From assembly GCA_047601745.1 (NCBI GenBank), contig JASGIS010000001.1, positions 6,618,388-6,682,387 on the forward strand: a DNA stretch of 64,000 nucleotides. The letters are read 5' to 3'. The position numbers were made by a program, and so were the translations under genes. Positions 1 to 8,351 of the stretch are shown piece by piece (the stretch's first letter is position 1; each line of letters starts with the position of its first letter). The stretch is from JAKPAM01 sp047601745. GTDB lineage: Bacteria; Pseudomonadota; Gammaproteobacteria; Burkholderiales; Burkholderiaceae_E. Under the pieces are notes generated by a model. The model saw only the letters and a list, made by a program, of their open reading frames with translations, searched no databases and was not told the origin of the DNA.

Positions 1-715
1 TGAAGAAGCCATCGGGCGGCAGCGCCTCCAGGTTGTGCAGCTTCTCGATGTGGCAGTAACCGATATCGCGGCCGGCCTTGTGGCCTTCCCAGATCAGCGA
101 AGCGTCGTGCGTCTCGCCGTACTTCTTCGCGGTGTGGACGAAAGGCGCGTCCCAACTCCACGCGTCGGTGCCCGTGAGGCGCACACCGCGTTCCAGCAGG
201 AACATGGTCGCCTCGTAGCCCATGCCGCAGCCGGCGCTCACGTAGTCGTCGTGTCCGTAGCGCGAGCCGGCGCGCGTGTTGACCACCACGATCTCCAGCG
301 GCTTGAGTTCGTGGCCGATGCGCGTGAGTTCGGCTTCCACGTCGGCGGCGGTGACGACGTACCCGTCCGCGAAGTGGCGGAAGTCCAACTTCACGCCCGG
401 CTGGAAGCACCACTCCAGCGGCACGTCGTGGATGGCGATGGCGGGCTTTTTCTCGCCCAGCGCCTTGTCCATCGTGGAGTGAAAGTGGTAAGGCGCGTCC
501 AGGTGCGTGCCGTTGTGGGTGGATAGCTGCACCCGCTCCACCGCCCAGCCTTCGCCGTCGGTCAGGTCCTCCTTCTTCAGGCCGGGGAAGAAGGGCGCGA
601 TCTGCTCGAAGGTGTTCTCATGTGTGAAGTACTCGATCTTCGGCCCGAAGGGCGGTGGATCGGAAAGAACGTCGTTCTCGAGAAAAATCGATAGGTCAAC
701 GAATTTGCGTGGCAC
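1..715 (-). CDS. Cyclase family protein (kynurenine formamidase-like metal hydrolase), 3' end cut by window edge
   Basis: The protein belongs to the cyclase family (PF04199), metal-dependent amidohydrolases that include bacterial kynurenine formamidase and isatin hydrolase. The family signature HxGTHxDxPxH is visible about 60 residues in (HNGTHLDAPYH), and a downstream GHDDYVSAGCGMGYEAT stretch fits the same fold. I place the start at a GTG at 715 because a clean AAGGAG lies a few bases upstream; no ATG sits in a comparable position. The C-terminus lies beyond base 1. It follows the TetR gene on the same strand and may be under its control. The true substrate cannot be told from sequence; an amide, lactone or cyclic imide is likely. 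Confidence 0.8.
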   Translation of the reverse strand, partial: MPRKFVDLSIFLENDVLSDPPPFGPKIEYFTHENTFEQIAPFFPGLKKEDLTDGEGWAVERVQLSTHNGTHLDAPYHFHSTMDKALGEKKPAIAIHDVPLEWCFQPGVKLDFRHFADGYVVTAADVEAELTRIGHELKPLEIVVVNTRAGSRYGHDDYVSAGCGMGYEATMFLLERGVRLTGTDAWSWDAPFVHTAKKYGETHDASLIWEGHKAGRDIGYCHIEKLHNLEALPPDGFF

Positions 716-822
716 GGGCTTCTCCTTCGCGGCTCGTCTTGCGGATACGCGGAAGCATCCTGCGCGCGGGCCTCCGTCAGCACGGCGGCCGCCAGCGCAA
801 CACTCAGGATCAGGGGTTTCAT
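716..822 (-). pseudogene. Orphan signal-peptide remnant between tetR and the cyclase gene
   Basis: An ATG at 822 overlaps the TetR stop by four bases (ATGA) and opens a convincing Sec signal peptide (MKPLILSVALAAAVLTEARAQ). After the AQD cleavage region it reads only about a dozen plausible residues before running into the start of the cyclase gene in another frame; the frame finally stops at 577 with no recognisable domain. I read it as the 5' stub of an exported protein, perhaps a periplasmic binding protein, whose body was deleted. It could also be a short coupled peptide. Confidence 0.4.
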
Positions 823-1598
823 GAACTGTCCTTCCGGGACGCGGCTCTCTTTCGAGGAGAGGCGGACGTGCGGCCGGTGCGAGGTCGGGGAAACGCGGTG
901 CGCAGGCCGCCGACGATGAAGTTCACCAGCAGCACACCAGCAGCCGGATCTGCGGGAGTGTTCTCTCCGCGCGAGAGACGCTCCACCCGCGTGTCCTTCA
1001 GATGGTGCAGCAGCGCGCCCAACGCAAACTGGTAGCCCCACGCCACCTGTCCCCGCGTGGCATGCGGCAGGGCGCGGTGAAGTGCGTCAATGAAGGCATG
1101 AGCCAGTGGGTCGAAGTAGCGGCGCAGCACTCGGTCGGACTCCTCGATGGAGTGCGATAGCTCGCGCGCCACCAGTCGCGCGTAGTACTCGCCCTCGCTG
1201 CTCGCGCGCAAGGCCAGCACCGGCGCGGTGAAGGCCTCGATGATTCGCGGCAGCGTACGCGTATCGGCAGGGTTGATGGGGATCTCAGCCAGGGCAGTCA
1301 ATCGCGCTTCGATGGTCGGGCTCCAGTGCTCGAAGATGGCCTCGAAAAGCGCGCCCTTCGGGCCGAAGTAGTAACCCAGCAGAGCTACCTGCACGCCCGC
1401 TTCGTCGGCGATCTGGCGCACGCTTACCGCGTGGTAGCCGTGGCGGGCGAACAGCTTCTCGGCCGCCAGAAGGATGGCCATGCGACGGTCAGGGCGCAGC
1501 TCGGCCGACTCGGCGCGAGCAGGGAGTCGAGGACGGCTGCCGGCGGGAGCCACGGCGTTCATGGCCGGATTATGCGATTGTATAAATTTTTTAGTCAT
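819..1598 (-). CDS. TetR/AcrR family transcriptional regulator
   Basis: The N-terminal helix-turn-helix of the TetR family is clear (AILLAAEKLFARHGYHAVSVRQIADEAGV, then the GYYFGPKGALFEAI segment), about residues 40-90 counted from the first ATG. The rest is the variable ligand-binding and dimerisation domain. The ATG at 1598 gives an unusually basic, AT-rich leader; the second ATG at 1562 (MNAVAP) gives a more normal protein, so the start is uncertain. It is divergent from the Bug receptor and CocE hydrolase genes and upstream of the cyclase gene, so it probably represses one or both. Confidence 0.85.
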   Translation of the reverse strand: MTKKFIQSHNPAMNAVAPAGSRPRLPARAESAELRPDRRMAILLAAEKLFARHGYHAVSVRQIADEAGVQVALLGYYFGPKGALFEAIFEHWSPTIEARLTALAEIPINPADTRTLPRIIEAFTAPVLALRASSEGEYYARLVARELSHSIEESDRVLRRYFDPLAHAFIDALHRALPHATRGQVAWGYQFALGALLHHLKDTRVERLSRGENTPADPAAGVLLVNFIVGGLRTAFPRPRTGRTSASPRKRAASRKDSS

Positions 1599-1610
1599 TC
1601 GTATAAACCC
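1578..1610. promoter_or_regulatory. AT-rich divergent control region with two direct GTATAAA repeats
   Basis: Two copies of GTATAAA begin at 1580 and 1601, 21 bp or two helical turns apart, in an otherwise GC-rich region. They straddle the possible tetR starts and precede the rightward Bug gene, so they are candidates for promoter elements or a TetR operator. This is a pattern observation only. Confidence 0.35.
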
Positions 1611-1751
1611 GATTGTGGCTGCGCGGCGGTGCGCGCGAGAATTCGTAGCAACGCCAGGATTTTCCCTCGCCGACCGAGGCCCGAAATCTTAGTCAGGGCC
1701 GCTGTCGTCGGGGGTTATGGAGATGCGGTCCGCTAGGTCAATGCATGCTCG

Positions 1752-2726
1752 ATGAGGTATGGATACGTGCAAAGAAGACGCTTTCTTTCGTCGGTCGGAT
1801 GCCTTTCGGTTGCTCCTGCCGTCTGGGCGCAATCGCTTCCCGAGACCACCAGAATCGTGCTGCCTTTCTCGGGAGGCAATCCGCTGGATGCATCCGTCAG
1901 GTTGCTTGCGGACTCCCTGCGAAAAGTATCTTCGCGTAACTACATCGTCGATAACAAGCCTGGTGCGGGCGCGCTGATCGGCTCGGCCGACGTCGCGAAA
2001 TCAAAGCCCGACGGGTCGACTCTCCTATACACGACCGGCGGGCACACGACGAACGCGGCGATCCGTTCCAAGATGCCCTACGACTCCATCAAGGACTTCA
2101 CGCCCATCACGCAGTTGTCCGTCTCGCCGGGGTTCGTACTCTTGGTCGGCGCCAACTCGCCCTACAAGACGCTGACCGAGTTCCTGGCCCAGGCACGCAA
2201 GCAACCCAACACGCTCACCTATGCGTCGGCCGGCAATGGAAACACCACCCACATCGTCGGCGCTCTATTTGCGCGCTCGGCCAATGCCGAGCTGCTGCAC
2301 GTCCCTTATAAAACCTCTTCCACCCTCGATGTGACGAGTGGGCGTGTGGACTGCACTTTCCTGGGATCCGCACTCGCGAAGCCCCTGATCGACAGCGGCC
2401 AAATGAGGGGGCTGGCGATCTCGGGCCCAGAGAGGGCGGCAAGTCTGCCTCAGATCCCCACGCTGACGGAGCAAGGCATCAACGGCGTGAATATTCCTGC
2501 CTGGGGTGGAATCCTGGGGCCTCGGGGGATGAGCGACGACTTGGTCAACACGCTTCACACGAACATCAAGGCAGCCGTGGCGGATCCTGCATACGTGACC
2601 GGCATGCAGAAGTTTGGTGACTCCACCTTTGTTGTCACGCCGCCAAAAGTTTTCGCAGCCTACCTGAAGAGCGAGATCGACCGGTACAAGAAGGTTCTTC
2701 CTCCATTGAACATTTCGATGGACTGA
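1752..2726 (+). CDS. Tripartite tricarboxylate transporter (Bug family) substrate-binding protein
   Basis: A periplasmic binding protein of the TctC/Bug family. It has an N-terminal export signal (RRRFLSSVGCLSVAPAVWAQ) followed by the family pattern IVLPFSGGNPLDASVRLLADSL, a VDNKPGAGALIGSADVAKSKPDG motif and a MPYDSIKDFTPI segment. At 324 residues it has the normal length. No tctA/tctB membrane genes lie beside it, which is usual for Bug proteins in Burkholderiales. It is followed 47 bp later by a CocE/NonD hydrolase, so it may capture an ester or amide substrate for that enzyme. Base composition is lower in GC than the genes after the tRNA. Confidence 0.9.
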   Translation: MRYGYVQRRRFLSSVGCLSVAPAVWAQSLPETTRIVLPFSGGNPLDASVRLLADSLRKVSSRNYIVDNKPGAGALIGSADVAKSKPDGSTLLYTTGGHTTNAAIRSKMPYDSIKDFTPITQLSVSPGFVLLVGANSPYKTLTEFLAQARKQPNTLTYASAGNGNTTHIVGALFARSANAELLHVPYKTSSTLDVTSGRVDCTFLGSALAKPLIDSGQMRGLAISGPERAASLPQIPTLTEQGINGVNIPAWGGILGPRGMSDDLVNTLHTNIKAAVADPAYVTGMQKFGDSTFVVTPPKVFAAYLKSEIDRYKKVLPPLNISMD

Positions 2727-2773
2727 TAGCCCGCCCCCCACACCCCACGTTTCATCATCCGAGGAAAACTGAA

Positions 2774-4465
2774 ATGATCGTCGAAAAAGACATCGCCATA
2801 CCCCTGTCTGATGGCGCAGTGGTCTACTGCAACGTCTTTCGACCTGCCGATGGCGGGCCACATCCGGTTTTGATGACCCATGGGCCCTACGGCAAGGATG
2901 CGCATTTCCAAGATGCCTTCACTCCGGCGTGGGATGTCTTGAAGAGTCTTTATCCCGGTTTGGACACCGATGGCTCGAGCGGACGGTACCTTCGCTGGGA
3001 GACGCCCGATCCCGACCGGTGGGTGCCCAAGGGCTACGTCGTGATTGCCGTGGACAGCCGCGGCGCGGGTAAGTCTCCGGGTGTGCTCAATCCTCATTCG
3101 CCGCGAGAGACACAGGACTATTACGAATGCATCGAATGGGCCGGAGTTCAGCCTTGGAGCAATGGCAAGATCGGCTTGCTGGGTATTTCCTACTACGGCA
3201 TCAACCAGTGGAAGGTCGCAGCGATGAGGCCCCCGCACCTGGCCGCAATCTGTCCATGGGAGGGCTGTACGGATCCGTATCGTGACCAGACCTACCACGG
3301 CGGAATTTTCAGCAACACCTTCGGGGCACTGTGGTGGGATCGCCAGATCATTCCGATCCAGAACGGGAATGCAAAGACGCACTATTTCGACCGCGATACG
3401 GGCAAGCCGCCCACCGGCGCTCCCTTGGACGACGCGAGCTTGGCGGCCAACCGTGTGAATATGGTCAGTGACCGTGTGCTGCACCCCTTCGACGATGAAT
3501 GGCATGCCGAAAGGCGTGCTGACCTTTCCAAGATTCAGGTGCCGGTGCTGTCGGCAGGCAATTGGGGCGGCATGGGCCTGCACTTGCGGGGCAACGTCGA
3601 AGGCTTCATGGGTGCGGGCAGCGAGGAAAAGTGGCTGGAGATGCACGGTGGCACGCACTATGAAAGCTTCTTCCTGCCGGAATTCATCGAGCTGCAGCAG
3701 CGCTTCTTCGACTGCTACTTGAAAGGCATCGACAACGGCTGGAAGAACGAACCCAGGGTCTTGCTGAATATCCGGCACCCCGGCGACCACTTCGAGTTGC
3801 GCAAGGAGAACGAATGGCCATTGGCGCGCACTCGCTGGACGCCTTTCTATCTCCACACCGAGGCTGCTTCGCTGGACCAGGCTCTTCCCCGGAAAGAAGC
3901 GGAGTCCGCGTACAACGGCCTGGACTGGGGGATCGAGTTGTCCACACCGCCCATGGTCGAAGCCACCGAGATAACCGGGCCTGTGGTCGCGAATCTCTGG
4001 GTGAAATCCGAGAGCACCGACATGGACGTGTTCCTGACGTTGCGCGCATTCGATCCCGATGGCAAAGAGGTTTCGTTCAGAGGTGCCACCGATCCCGCCG
4101 TGCCGGTGGCGCAAGGGTGGCTCAGGGCCTCCCACCGTGCGACTGACACCGAGAAGTCTCGACCCTGGCGTCCTTTTCACAAGCACGACAAGGCGGAGCC
4201 ACTGGTGCCTGGACAGCCGTACAAGATCGCAGTGGAAATCTGGCCTACGTGTGTCGTGCTGCCCAAAGGCTACCGGCTCACCCTGCGGATCGATGGCAAG
4301 GACTTCCAGAGAGAAGGTGGCGTGATGTTCCGCCGGGGATCCGGCCCGTTTCTGCATACCGATCCCAAGGATCGGAAGCCGGAGATATTCGGGGCACGCA
4401 ACTTCATCCTGTCAGGCGGCCAGTTCGACTCGCACTTGGTGCTTCCGATCATTCCCGGAGGCTGA
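2774..4465 (+). CDS. CocE/NonD family alpha/beta hydrolase
   Basis: An X-Pro dipeptidyl-peptidase (S15)-type hydrolase. The nucleophile elbow is GISYYG with Ser139, the N-terminal strand pattern DGAVVYCNVFRPADGG is typical, and a GGTHYESFF segment near residue 300 supplies the likely catalytic His region. The C-terminal third (from about residue 370) is the jelly-roll domain (EITGPVVANLWVKSES onward). At 563 residues it matches cocaine esterase-like enzymes. It starts 47 bp after the Bug receptor gene and is probably co-transcribed. The actual ester or amide substrate is unknown. Confidence 0.88.
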   Translation: MIVEKDIAIPLSDGAVVYCNVFRPADGGPHPVLMTHGPYGKDAHFQDAFTPAWDVLKSLYPGLDTDGSSGRYLRWETPDPDRWVPKGYVVIAVDSRGAGKSPGVLNPHSPRETQDYYECIEWAGVQPWSNGKIGLLGISYYGINQWKVAAMRPPHLAAICPWEGCTDPYRDQTYHGGIFSNTFGALWWDRQIIPIQNGNAKTHYFDRDTGKPPTGAPLDDASLAANRVNMVSDRVLHPFDDEWHAERRADLSKIQVPVLSAGNWGGMGLHLRGNVEGFMGAGSEEKWLEMHGGTHYESFFLPEFIELQQRFFDCYLKGIDNGWKNEPRVLLNIRHPGDHFELRKENEWPLARTRWTPFYLHTEAASLDQALPRKEAESAYNGLDWGIELSTPPMVEATEITGPVVANLWVKSESTDMDVFLTLRAFDPDGKEVSFRGATDPAVPVAQGWLRASHRATDTEKSRPWRPFHKHDKAEPLVPGQPYKIAVEIWPTCVVLPKGYRLTLRIDGKDFQREGGVMFRRGSGPFLHTDPKDRKPEIFGARNFILSGGQFDSHLVLPIIPGG

Positions 4466-4571
4466 TCACGCGCAGACCTACGGCGAGACGGTTGATGCGG
4501 CAACTCTGATTCCGCACATGCCGGAGGCGTTCATGACAGGGGAACGGGGATTCAAGCGCGCGGGTCAGAAA

Positions 4572-4606
4572 CGAAAAAGCCGCCTCTGCGAACAGAAGCG
4601 GCCCTT
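4572..4606 (-). terminator. Rho-independent terminator after tRNA-Leu
   Basis: On the minus strand a GCCGCTTCTG / CAGAGGCGGC stem (one G-T pair) with a short TTCG loop is followed by TTTTTC. It lies just past the 3' end of the leftward tRNA gene. Confidence 0.8.
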
Positions 4607-4612
4607 TCTGAT

Positions 4613-4697
4613 TGGTGCCCGAGGCCGGACTCGAACCGGCACGCCTCGCGGCGGGGGATTTTGAGTCCCCTGCGTCTACCAATTTCACCACTCGGGC
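4613..4697 (-). tRNA. tRNA-Leu (anticodon CAA)
   Basis: The minus strand gives a complete class II cloverleaf of 85 nt. The acceptor stem is GCCCGAG / CTCGGGC with encoded ACCA, the anticodon stem is GGGGA / TCCCC around loop CTCAAAA (anticodon CAA, reads UUG), there is a long variable arm, and the T arm is GCCGG TTCGAGT CCGGC. The encoded CCA and intact stems argue for a functional gene. Confidence 0.95.
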
Positions 4698-4843
4698 AGG
4701 TCGCGGCGCCCGCGAAGAAAGGGGCGCCGGACGGCCGGCTCGCGATGCATGGCGGCAATCAGCGAGCGGGCCGCGAGTGTAGCACGGCCACCGTCGCCGG
4801 GACGCGCGCGCCACGGCGGCCGCGTGGCCGCCGCGCGACGCGA

Positions 4844-5395
4844 TCAGGAGACGCTGCGCTCGGTGATCAGCAACTGGACCAGTTCGTCGGGCGTCGGGAC
4901 GACCAGGTAGGCGTCCGACTCGCCGCCGGACGAGCCGATCTGCATGCCCGCCGACCGGGCGATCGACAGGATCGCCCGATTGGTCGTCAGGAAGTGCATG
5001 TACAGGCGCTCGGTGCCCTGGCGCGATGCCTGGCCGACCGCGTAGCGGAAGATCGCCGCGCCCAGGCCGTGGCCGCGCGCGTCGGACAGCACCGACAGGC
5101 CCAGCTCGGCATCTTTCGGACCCGGAATCAGGTGCCCGATGCCCAGCCAGTCGTGTGAGCCGCGCCGCACTCCATAGACGAACGAGCGATCGAAATCGAT
5201 CTCGTTGACGTAGCGTTCGATGTGCGAGTCGTTGACCGGCAACCCGAACCGCAGCCGGCGATCCTCCTGATCCAGCGACAGGAAGTGGTCGCGCAGGGTA
5301 TCGCGATCGTCCTCCTGCAACTGCTCGATCAACGTCACCCAGTCGAGGATCCGAGGAGGGATCGTCACGGTCGAAGGGACTGTTTGGATAGACAT
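4844..5395 (-). CDS. GNAT family N-acetyltransferase
   Basis: The acetyl-CoA binding motif A is visible as LSVLSDARGHGLGAAIFRYAV, followed by motif B (LYMHFLTTNRAILSIARSAGM), so this is a GNAT acetyltransferase. The N-terminal part (LIEQLQEDDRDTLRDHFLSLDQEDRRLRFG) resembles GNAT proteins found beside sensory or housekeeping genes in Burkholderiales. In-frame starts at 5479, 5407 (MGST) and 5395 (MSIQ) are possible; none has a strong ribosome binding site, and I prefer 5395. It is divergent from queA. The acceptor substrate is unknown. Confidence 0.8.
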   Translation of the reverse strand: MSIQTVPSTVTIPPRILDWVTLIEQLQEDDRDTLRDHFLSLDQEDRRLRFGLPVNDSHIERYVNEIDFDRSFVYGVRRGSHDWLGIGHLIPGPKDAELGLSVLSDARGHGLGAAIFRYAVGQASRQGTERLYMHFLTTNRAILSIARSAGMQIGSSGGESDAYLVVPTPDELVQLLITERSVS

Positions 5396-5441
5396 AGTGG
5401 AACCCATTCTACGCTGCGCCCGGTTTGGCAACCGTGACAGA

Positions 5442-5456
5442 TGTTGCTGCGCAACA
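5442..5456. promoter_or_regulatory. Perfect inverted repeat TGTTGC-N3-GCAACA
   Basis: A perfect 6+6 bp palindrome with a 3-bp centre lies in the divergent GNAT/queA intergenic region, with a similar palindrome 80 bp away at 5522. The spacing and symmetry suit a homodimeric DNA-binding protein. Confidence 0.4.
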
Positions 5457-5521
5457 ATCATCATAAATGCTTGAATCAACTATCACTGTCGATAATAAAC
5501 ACGTTGTTTTATGATATTTGT

Positions 5522-5536
5522 TGGTGCGATGCACCA
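5522..5536. promoter_or_regulatory. Perfect inverted repeat TGGTGC-N3-GCACCA
   Basis: The second palindrome of the pair, matching a shared form TGKTGC-N3-GCAMCA. It sits about 60 bp upstream of queA. No known regulator is assigned. Confidence 0.4.
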
Positions 5537-5594
5537 TACCTGACACTTGACAGCCGGCGGTTTCAGGCGGACGGACCGGTTATGATCGCGCCCC

Positions 5595-6656
5595 ATGCAG
5601 CTCGCCGACTTCGATTTCGCCCTGCCGCCCTCGCTGATCGCGCAATTTCCGCCCGCCGAGCGTGGCGCGTCGCGACTGCTCGAGGTCGATCCCCCCCCTT
5701 CCGTATCGCTGCGCGACCGCGTCTTTCGCGACCTGCCGTCGCTGCTCGCGCCCGGCGACCTGCTGGTCGTCAATGACACGCGCGTGATCAAGGCGCGGCT
5801 GCTCGGCGTCAAGGCCGACAGCGGCGGACAGGTCGAGGCGCTGATCGAACGCGTGACCGACACGTTCACCGCGCTGGTCCAGATGCGTGCCAGCAAGACG
5901 CCCCGGGACGGCACGCGCCTGTCGTGGCGCGCCGGTGCCACCACCGGCGCCGACGCGGGCGCGCGGGTCGTCGGCCGCGCCGGATCGTTCTTCCTGCTCG
6001 CCTTCGACGAGCCGGTGCTGGACGTGCTCGAACGCTGCGGTCATACGCCGCTGCCGCCGTACATCACGCACGCGCCGCAGACCGATGACGAGCAGCGTTA
6101 TCAGACCGTCTACGCGCGCGAACCCGGCGCGGTGGCGGCGCCGACCGCCGGCCTGCATTTCGACGACGCGCTGTTCGACGCGTTGCGCCAGCGGGGCATC
6201 GAGCGCGCCGAACTGACGCTGCACGTCGGCGCCGGCACGTTCCAGCCGGTGCGCGTCGACGATCTGTCGCAGCATCGGATGCACGTCGAGCACTTCAGCG
6301 TTCCCGAGTCGACGGTCGAGGCGATCGCACGGACCCGCGCGCGCGGCGGCCGGGTGGTCGCCGTCGGCACGACGACGCTGCGCGCGCTCGAATCGGCAGC
6401 CGTCGAGGACGGGCAGGTGCGAGCCGGCGCCGGCCACACGCAGTTGTTCATCACGCCCGGCTATCGGTTCCGCGTGGTCGACCGGCTGATCACCAATTTC
6501 CACCTGCCGCGCTCGACGCTGCTGATGCTGGTCAGCGCGTTCGCCGGCGTCGAGACGATCCGCGCCGCGTACGCGCACGCGATCGCCGAGCGCTACCGAT
6601 TCTTCAGTTACGGCGACGCGATGCTGCTGAGCCGCCAGGAACCCACCGGATGCTGA
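5595..6656 (+). CDS. queA: S-adenosylmethionine:tRNA ribosyltransferase-isomerase
   Basis: QueA transfers and isomerises the ribosyl group of AdoMet onto preQ1 at tRNA position 34, giving epoxyqueuosine. The protein starts with the family N-terminus MQLADFDFALPPSLIAQFP, carries VVNDTRVIKARLLG, and later shows AAPTAGLHFDDALFDAL and YRFRVVDRLITNFHLPRSTLLMLVSAF, all hallmark QueA segments. At 353 residues it is full length. The tgt start lies inside its last codons (7-bp overlap), so the two queuosine genes are translationally coupled, the standard proteobacterial arrangement. Confidence 0.97.
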   Translation: MQLADFDFALPPSLIAQFPPAERGASRLLEVDPPPSVSLRDRVFRDLPSLLAPGDLLVVNDTRVIKARLLGVKADSGGQVEALIERVTDTFTALVQMRASKTPRDGTRLSWRAGATTGADAGARVVGRAGSFFLLAFDEPVLDVLERCGHTPLPPYITHAPQTDDEQRYQTVYAREPGAVAAPTAGLHFDDALFDALRQRGIERAELTLHVGAGTFQPVRVDDLSQHRMHVEHFSVPESTVEAIARTRARGGRVVAVGTTTLRALESAAVEDGQVRAGAGHTQLFITPGYRFRVVDRLITNFHLPRSTLLMLVSAFAGVETIRAAYAHAIAERYRFFSYGDAMLLSRQEPTGC

Positions 6657-7780
6657 CTTTCGAAACGCTGGCCACCCACGGCCACGCCCGTACCGGACGG
6701 CTCACGCTGAACCACGGCATCGTCCGGACGCCGATCTTCATGCCGGTCGGCACGTACGGCGCCGTCAAGGCGATGTCCCCGCGCGAACTCGACGAGGTCG
6801 GCGCGCAGATCATCCTGGGCAATACGTTCCACCTGTGGCTGCGCCCCGGCCTGGAGACCTTCACGAAGTTCGGCGGCCTGCACGGGTTCAACGGCTGGAC
6901 GCGGCCGATCCTGACCGACTCCGGCGGTTTCCAGGTGTTCAGCCTCGGCGATCTGCGCAAGATCTCGGAGGAAGGCGTGCGCTTCGCGTCGCCGATCAAC
7001 GGCGACCGGCTGATGCTGACGCCGGAGGCCTCGATGCAGATCCAGCGGACGCTGAACTCGGACATCGCGATGATCTTCGACGAGTGCACGCCGTACCGGA
7101 TCGACGGCCGCCCGGCGCGGCACGACGAGGCGGCCGCGTCGATGCGGCTGAGCCTGCGCTGGGCCCGGCGCTCGCGCGACGAGTTCGATCGGCTGGAGAA
7201 TCCGAACGCGCTGTTCGGCATCGTCCAGGGCGGCATGTACGAAGACCTGCGCGACGAATCGCTGGCGGGCCTGGTCGACGTCGGTTTCGACGGTTTCGCG
7301 ATCGGCGGCCTGTCGGTCGGCGAACCCAAGGAAGAGATGCTGCGCGTGCTGCGCCACGTGGCCCCTCGCCTGCCCGCCGACAAGCCGCGCTACCTGATGG
7401 GCGTCGGCACGCCCGAAGACCTGGTCGAAGGCGTCGCGGCCGGCATCGACATGTTCGATTGCGTGATGCCGACGCGCAACGCGCGCAACGGCTGGCTGTT
7501 CACGCGCTTCGGCGACCTGAAGCTGCGCAACGCGCGCTACAAGAACGACCCGCGGCCGATCGATCCGAGCTGCGGCTGCCATGCGTGCCGGAATTTCTCG
7601 CTGGCCTACATCCATCATCTGCAGAAGGTCAACGAGATCCTCGGCGCGCGGCTGGCGACGATCCACAACCTGCACTACTACCTGAACCTGATGCAAGAAA
7701 TCCGCGACGCGATCGACGAGGGCCGCTTCGACGCGTTCGTCGCGCGATTCCACGCCGACCGGGCGCGCGGCGTCGGCTGA
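6650..7780 (+). CDS. tgt: Queuine tRNA-ribosyltransferase (tRNA-guanine transglycosylase)
   Basis: Tgt swaps guanine-34 of Asp, Asn, His and Tyr tRNAs for preQ1. The substrate-pocket segment LTDSGGFQVFSL includes Asp90, GGLSVGEP follows mid-protein, and the nucleophile segment DMFDCVMPTRNARNG is intact. The zinc site is CxCxxC at about residues 308-313 with a later His in IHNLHYY. Its 376 residues equal the E. coli length. It overlaps queA and is followed by a MaoC-like gene. In many proteobacteria yajC-secDF follow tgt directly; here about 8 kb of other genes intervene. Confidence 0.97.
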   Translation: MLTFETLATHGHARTGRLTLNHGIVRTPIFMPVGTYGAVKAMSPRELDEVGAQIILGNTFHLWLRPGLETFTKFGGLHGFNGWTRPILTDSGGFQVFSLGDLRKISEEGVRFASPINGDRLMLTPEASMQIQRTLNSDIAMIFDECTPYRIDGRPARHDEAAASMRLSLRWARRSRDEFDRLENPNALFGIVQGGMYEDLRDESLAGLVDVGFDGFAIGGLSVGEPKEEMLRVLRHVAPRLPADKPRYLMGVGTPEDLVEGVAAGIDMFDCVMPTRNARNGWLFTRFGDLKLRNARYKNDPRPIDPSCGCHACRNFSLAYIHHLQKVNEILGARLATIHNLHYYLNLMQEIRDAIDEGRFDAFVARFHADRARGVG

Positions 7781-7795
7781 AAAGGAGACCACGAC

Positions 7796-8278
7796 ATGAG
7801 CGACACCCCCACCCCGCGGCAGGACGCGATCCCGCAACTCGGCCAGGGCTTCTACTGGCAGGAGCTGACGGTCGGCCAGAAACTGCGCACGCACCGGCGC
7901 ACGATCACCGAGGCCGATCTGGTGAACTTCATCGGCGTGACCGGCATGCTCGAAGCGATGTTCATCGACGCGCTCGACGAATCGGGCGGCATCGGCGGAC
8001 GGCCGGTGCCGGCGGCGCTGACCTATACGTTCATCGAGGGGTTTCTGTTGCAGTCGATGATCCAGGGCACCGGCCTGGCGCTGCTGGAGATGACGCAGAC
8101 GGTGCTCGGACCGGTGCGCGTCGGCGACACGATCCATGCGATCGTCGAGGTCGCCGGCCTGCGCCCGACGTCCAAGGGTAACCGGGCGGTCGTCGACTCG
8201 ACGATCGACGTGTTCAACCAGCGCGGCGAGAAAGTGATGCGCTACACGGCGCGGCGCCTGCTGGCGGGCCGCCCCTGA
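7796..8278 (+). CDS. MaoC-like hot-dog fold (R)-enoyl-CoA hydratase/dehydratase family protein
   Basis: The sequence follows the MaoC dehydratase pattern: LTVGQKLRTHRRTITEADLVNFIGVTG (the T-E-x-D-hydratase segment), AALTYTFIEGFLLQSM and LGPVRVGDTIHAIVEV, ending with a strand pair. At 160 residues it is a single hot-dog domain. It starts 15 bp after tgt with a good AGGAG site, so it is probably read through from queA-tgt, although a functional link to queuosine is not known. Substrate unknown; probably an acyl-CoA or acyl thioester. Confidence 0.85.
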   Translation: MSDTPTPRQDAIPQLGQGFYWQELTVGQKLRTHRRTITEADLVNFIGVTGMLEAMFIDALDESGGIGGRPVPAALTYTFIEGFLLQSMIQGTGLALLEMTQTVLGPVRVGDTIHAIVEVAGLRPTSKGNRAVVDSTIDVFNQRGEKVMRYTARRLLAGRP

Positions 8279-8351
8279 ACGAGGGCCTGTTCACGCAAGG
8301 ATCGGCCCACGCCGACCGGCCGGCTCGCGAGGAGGCGGCCGGCCCGAAGCC

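Noticed and set aside
4466..4843. A minus-strand coding frame across the tRNA-Leu region
   Set aside because: It runs through the tRNA and its terminator and shows no protein family features.
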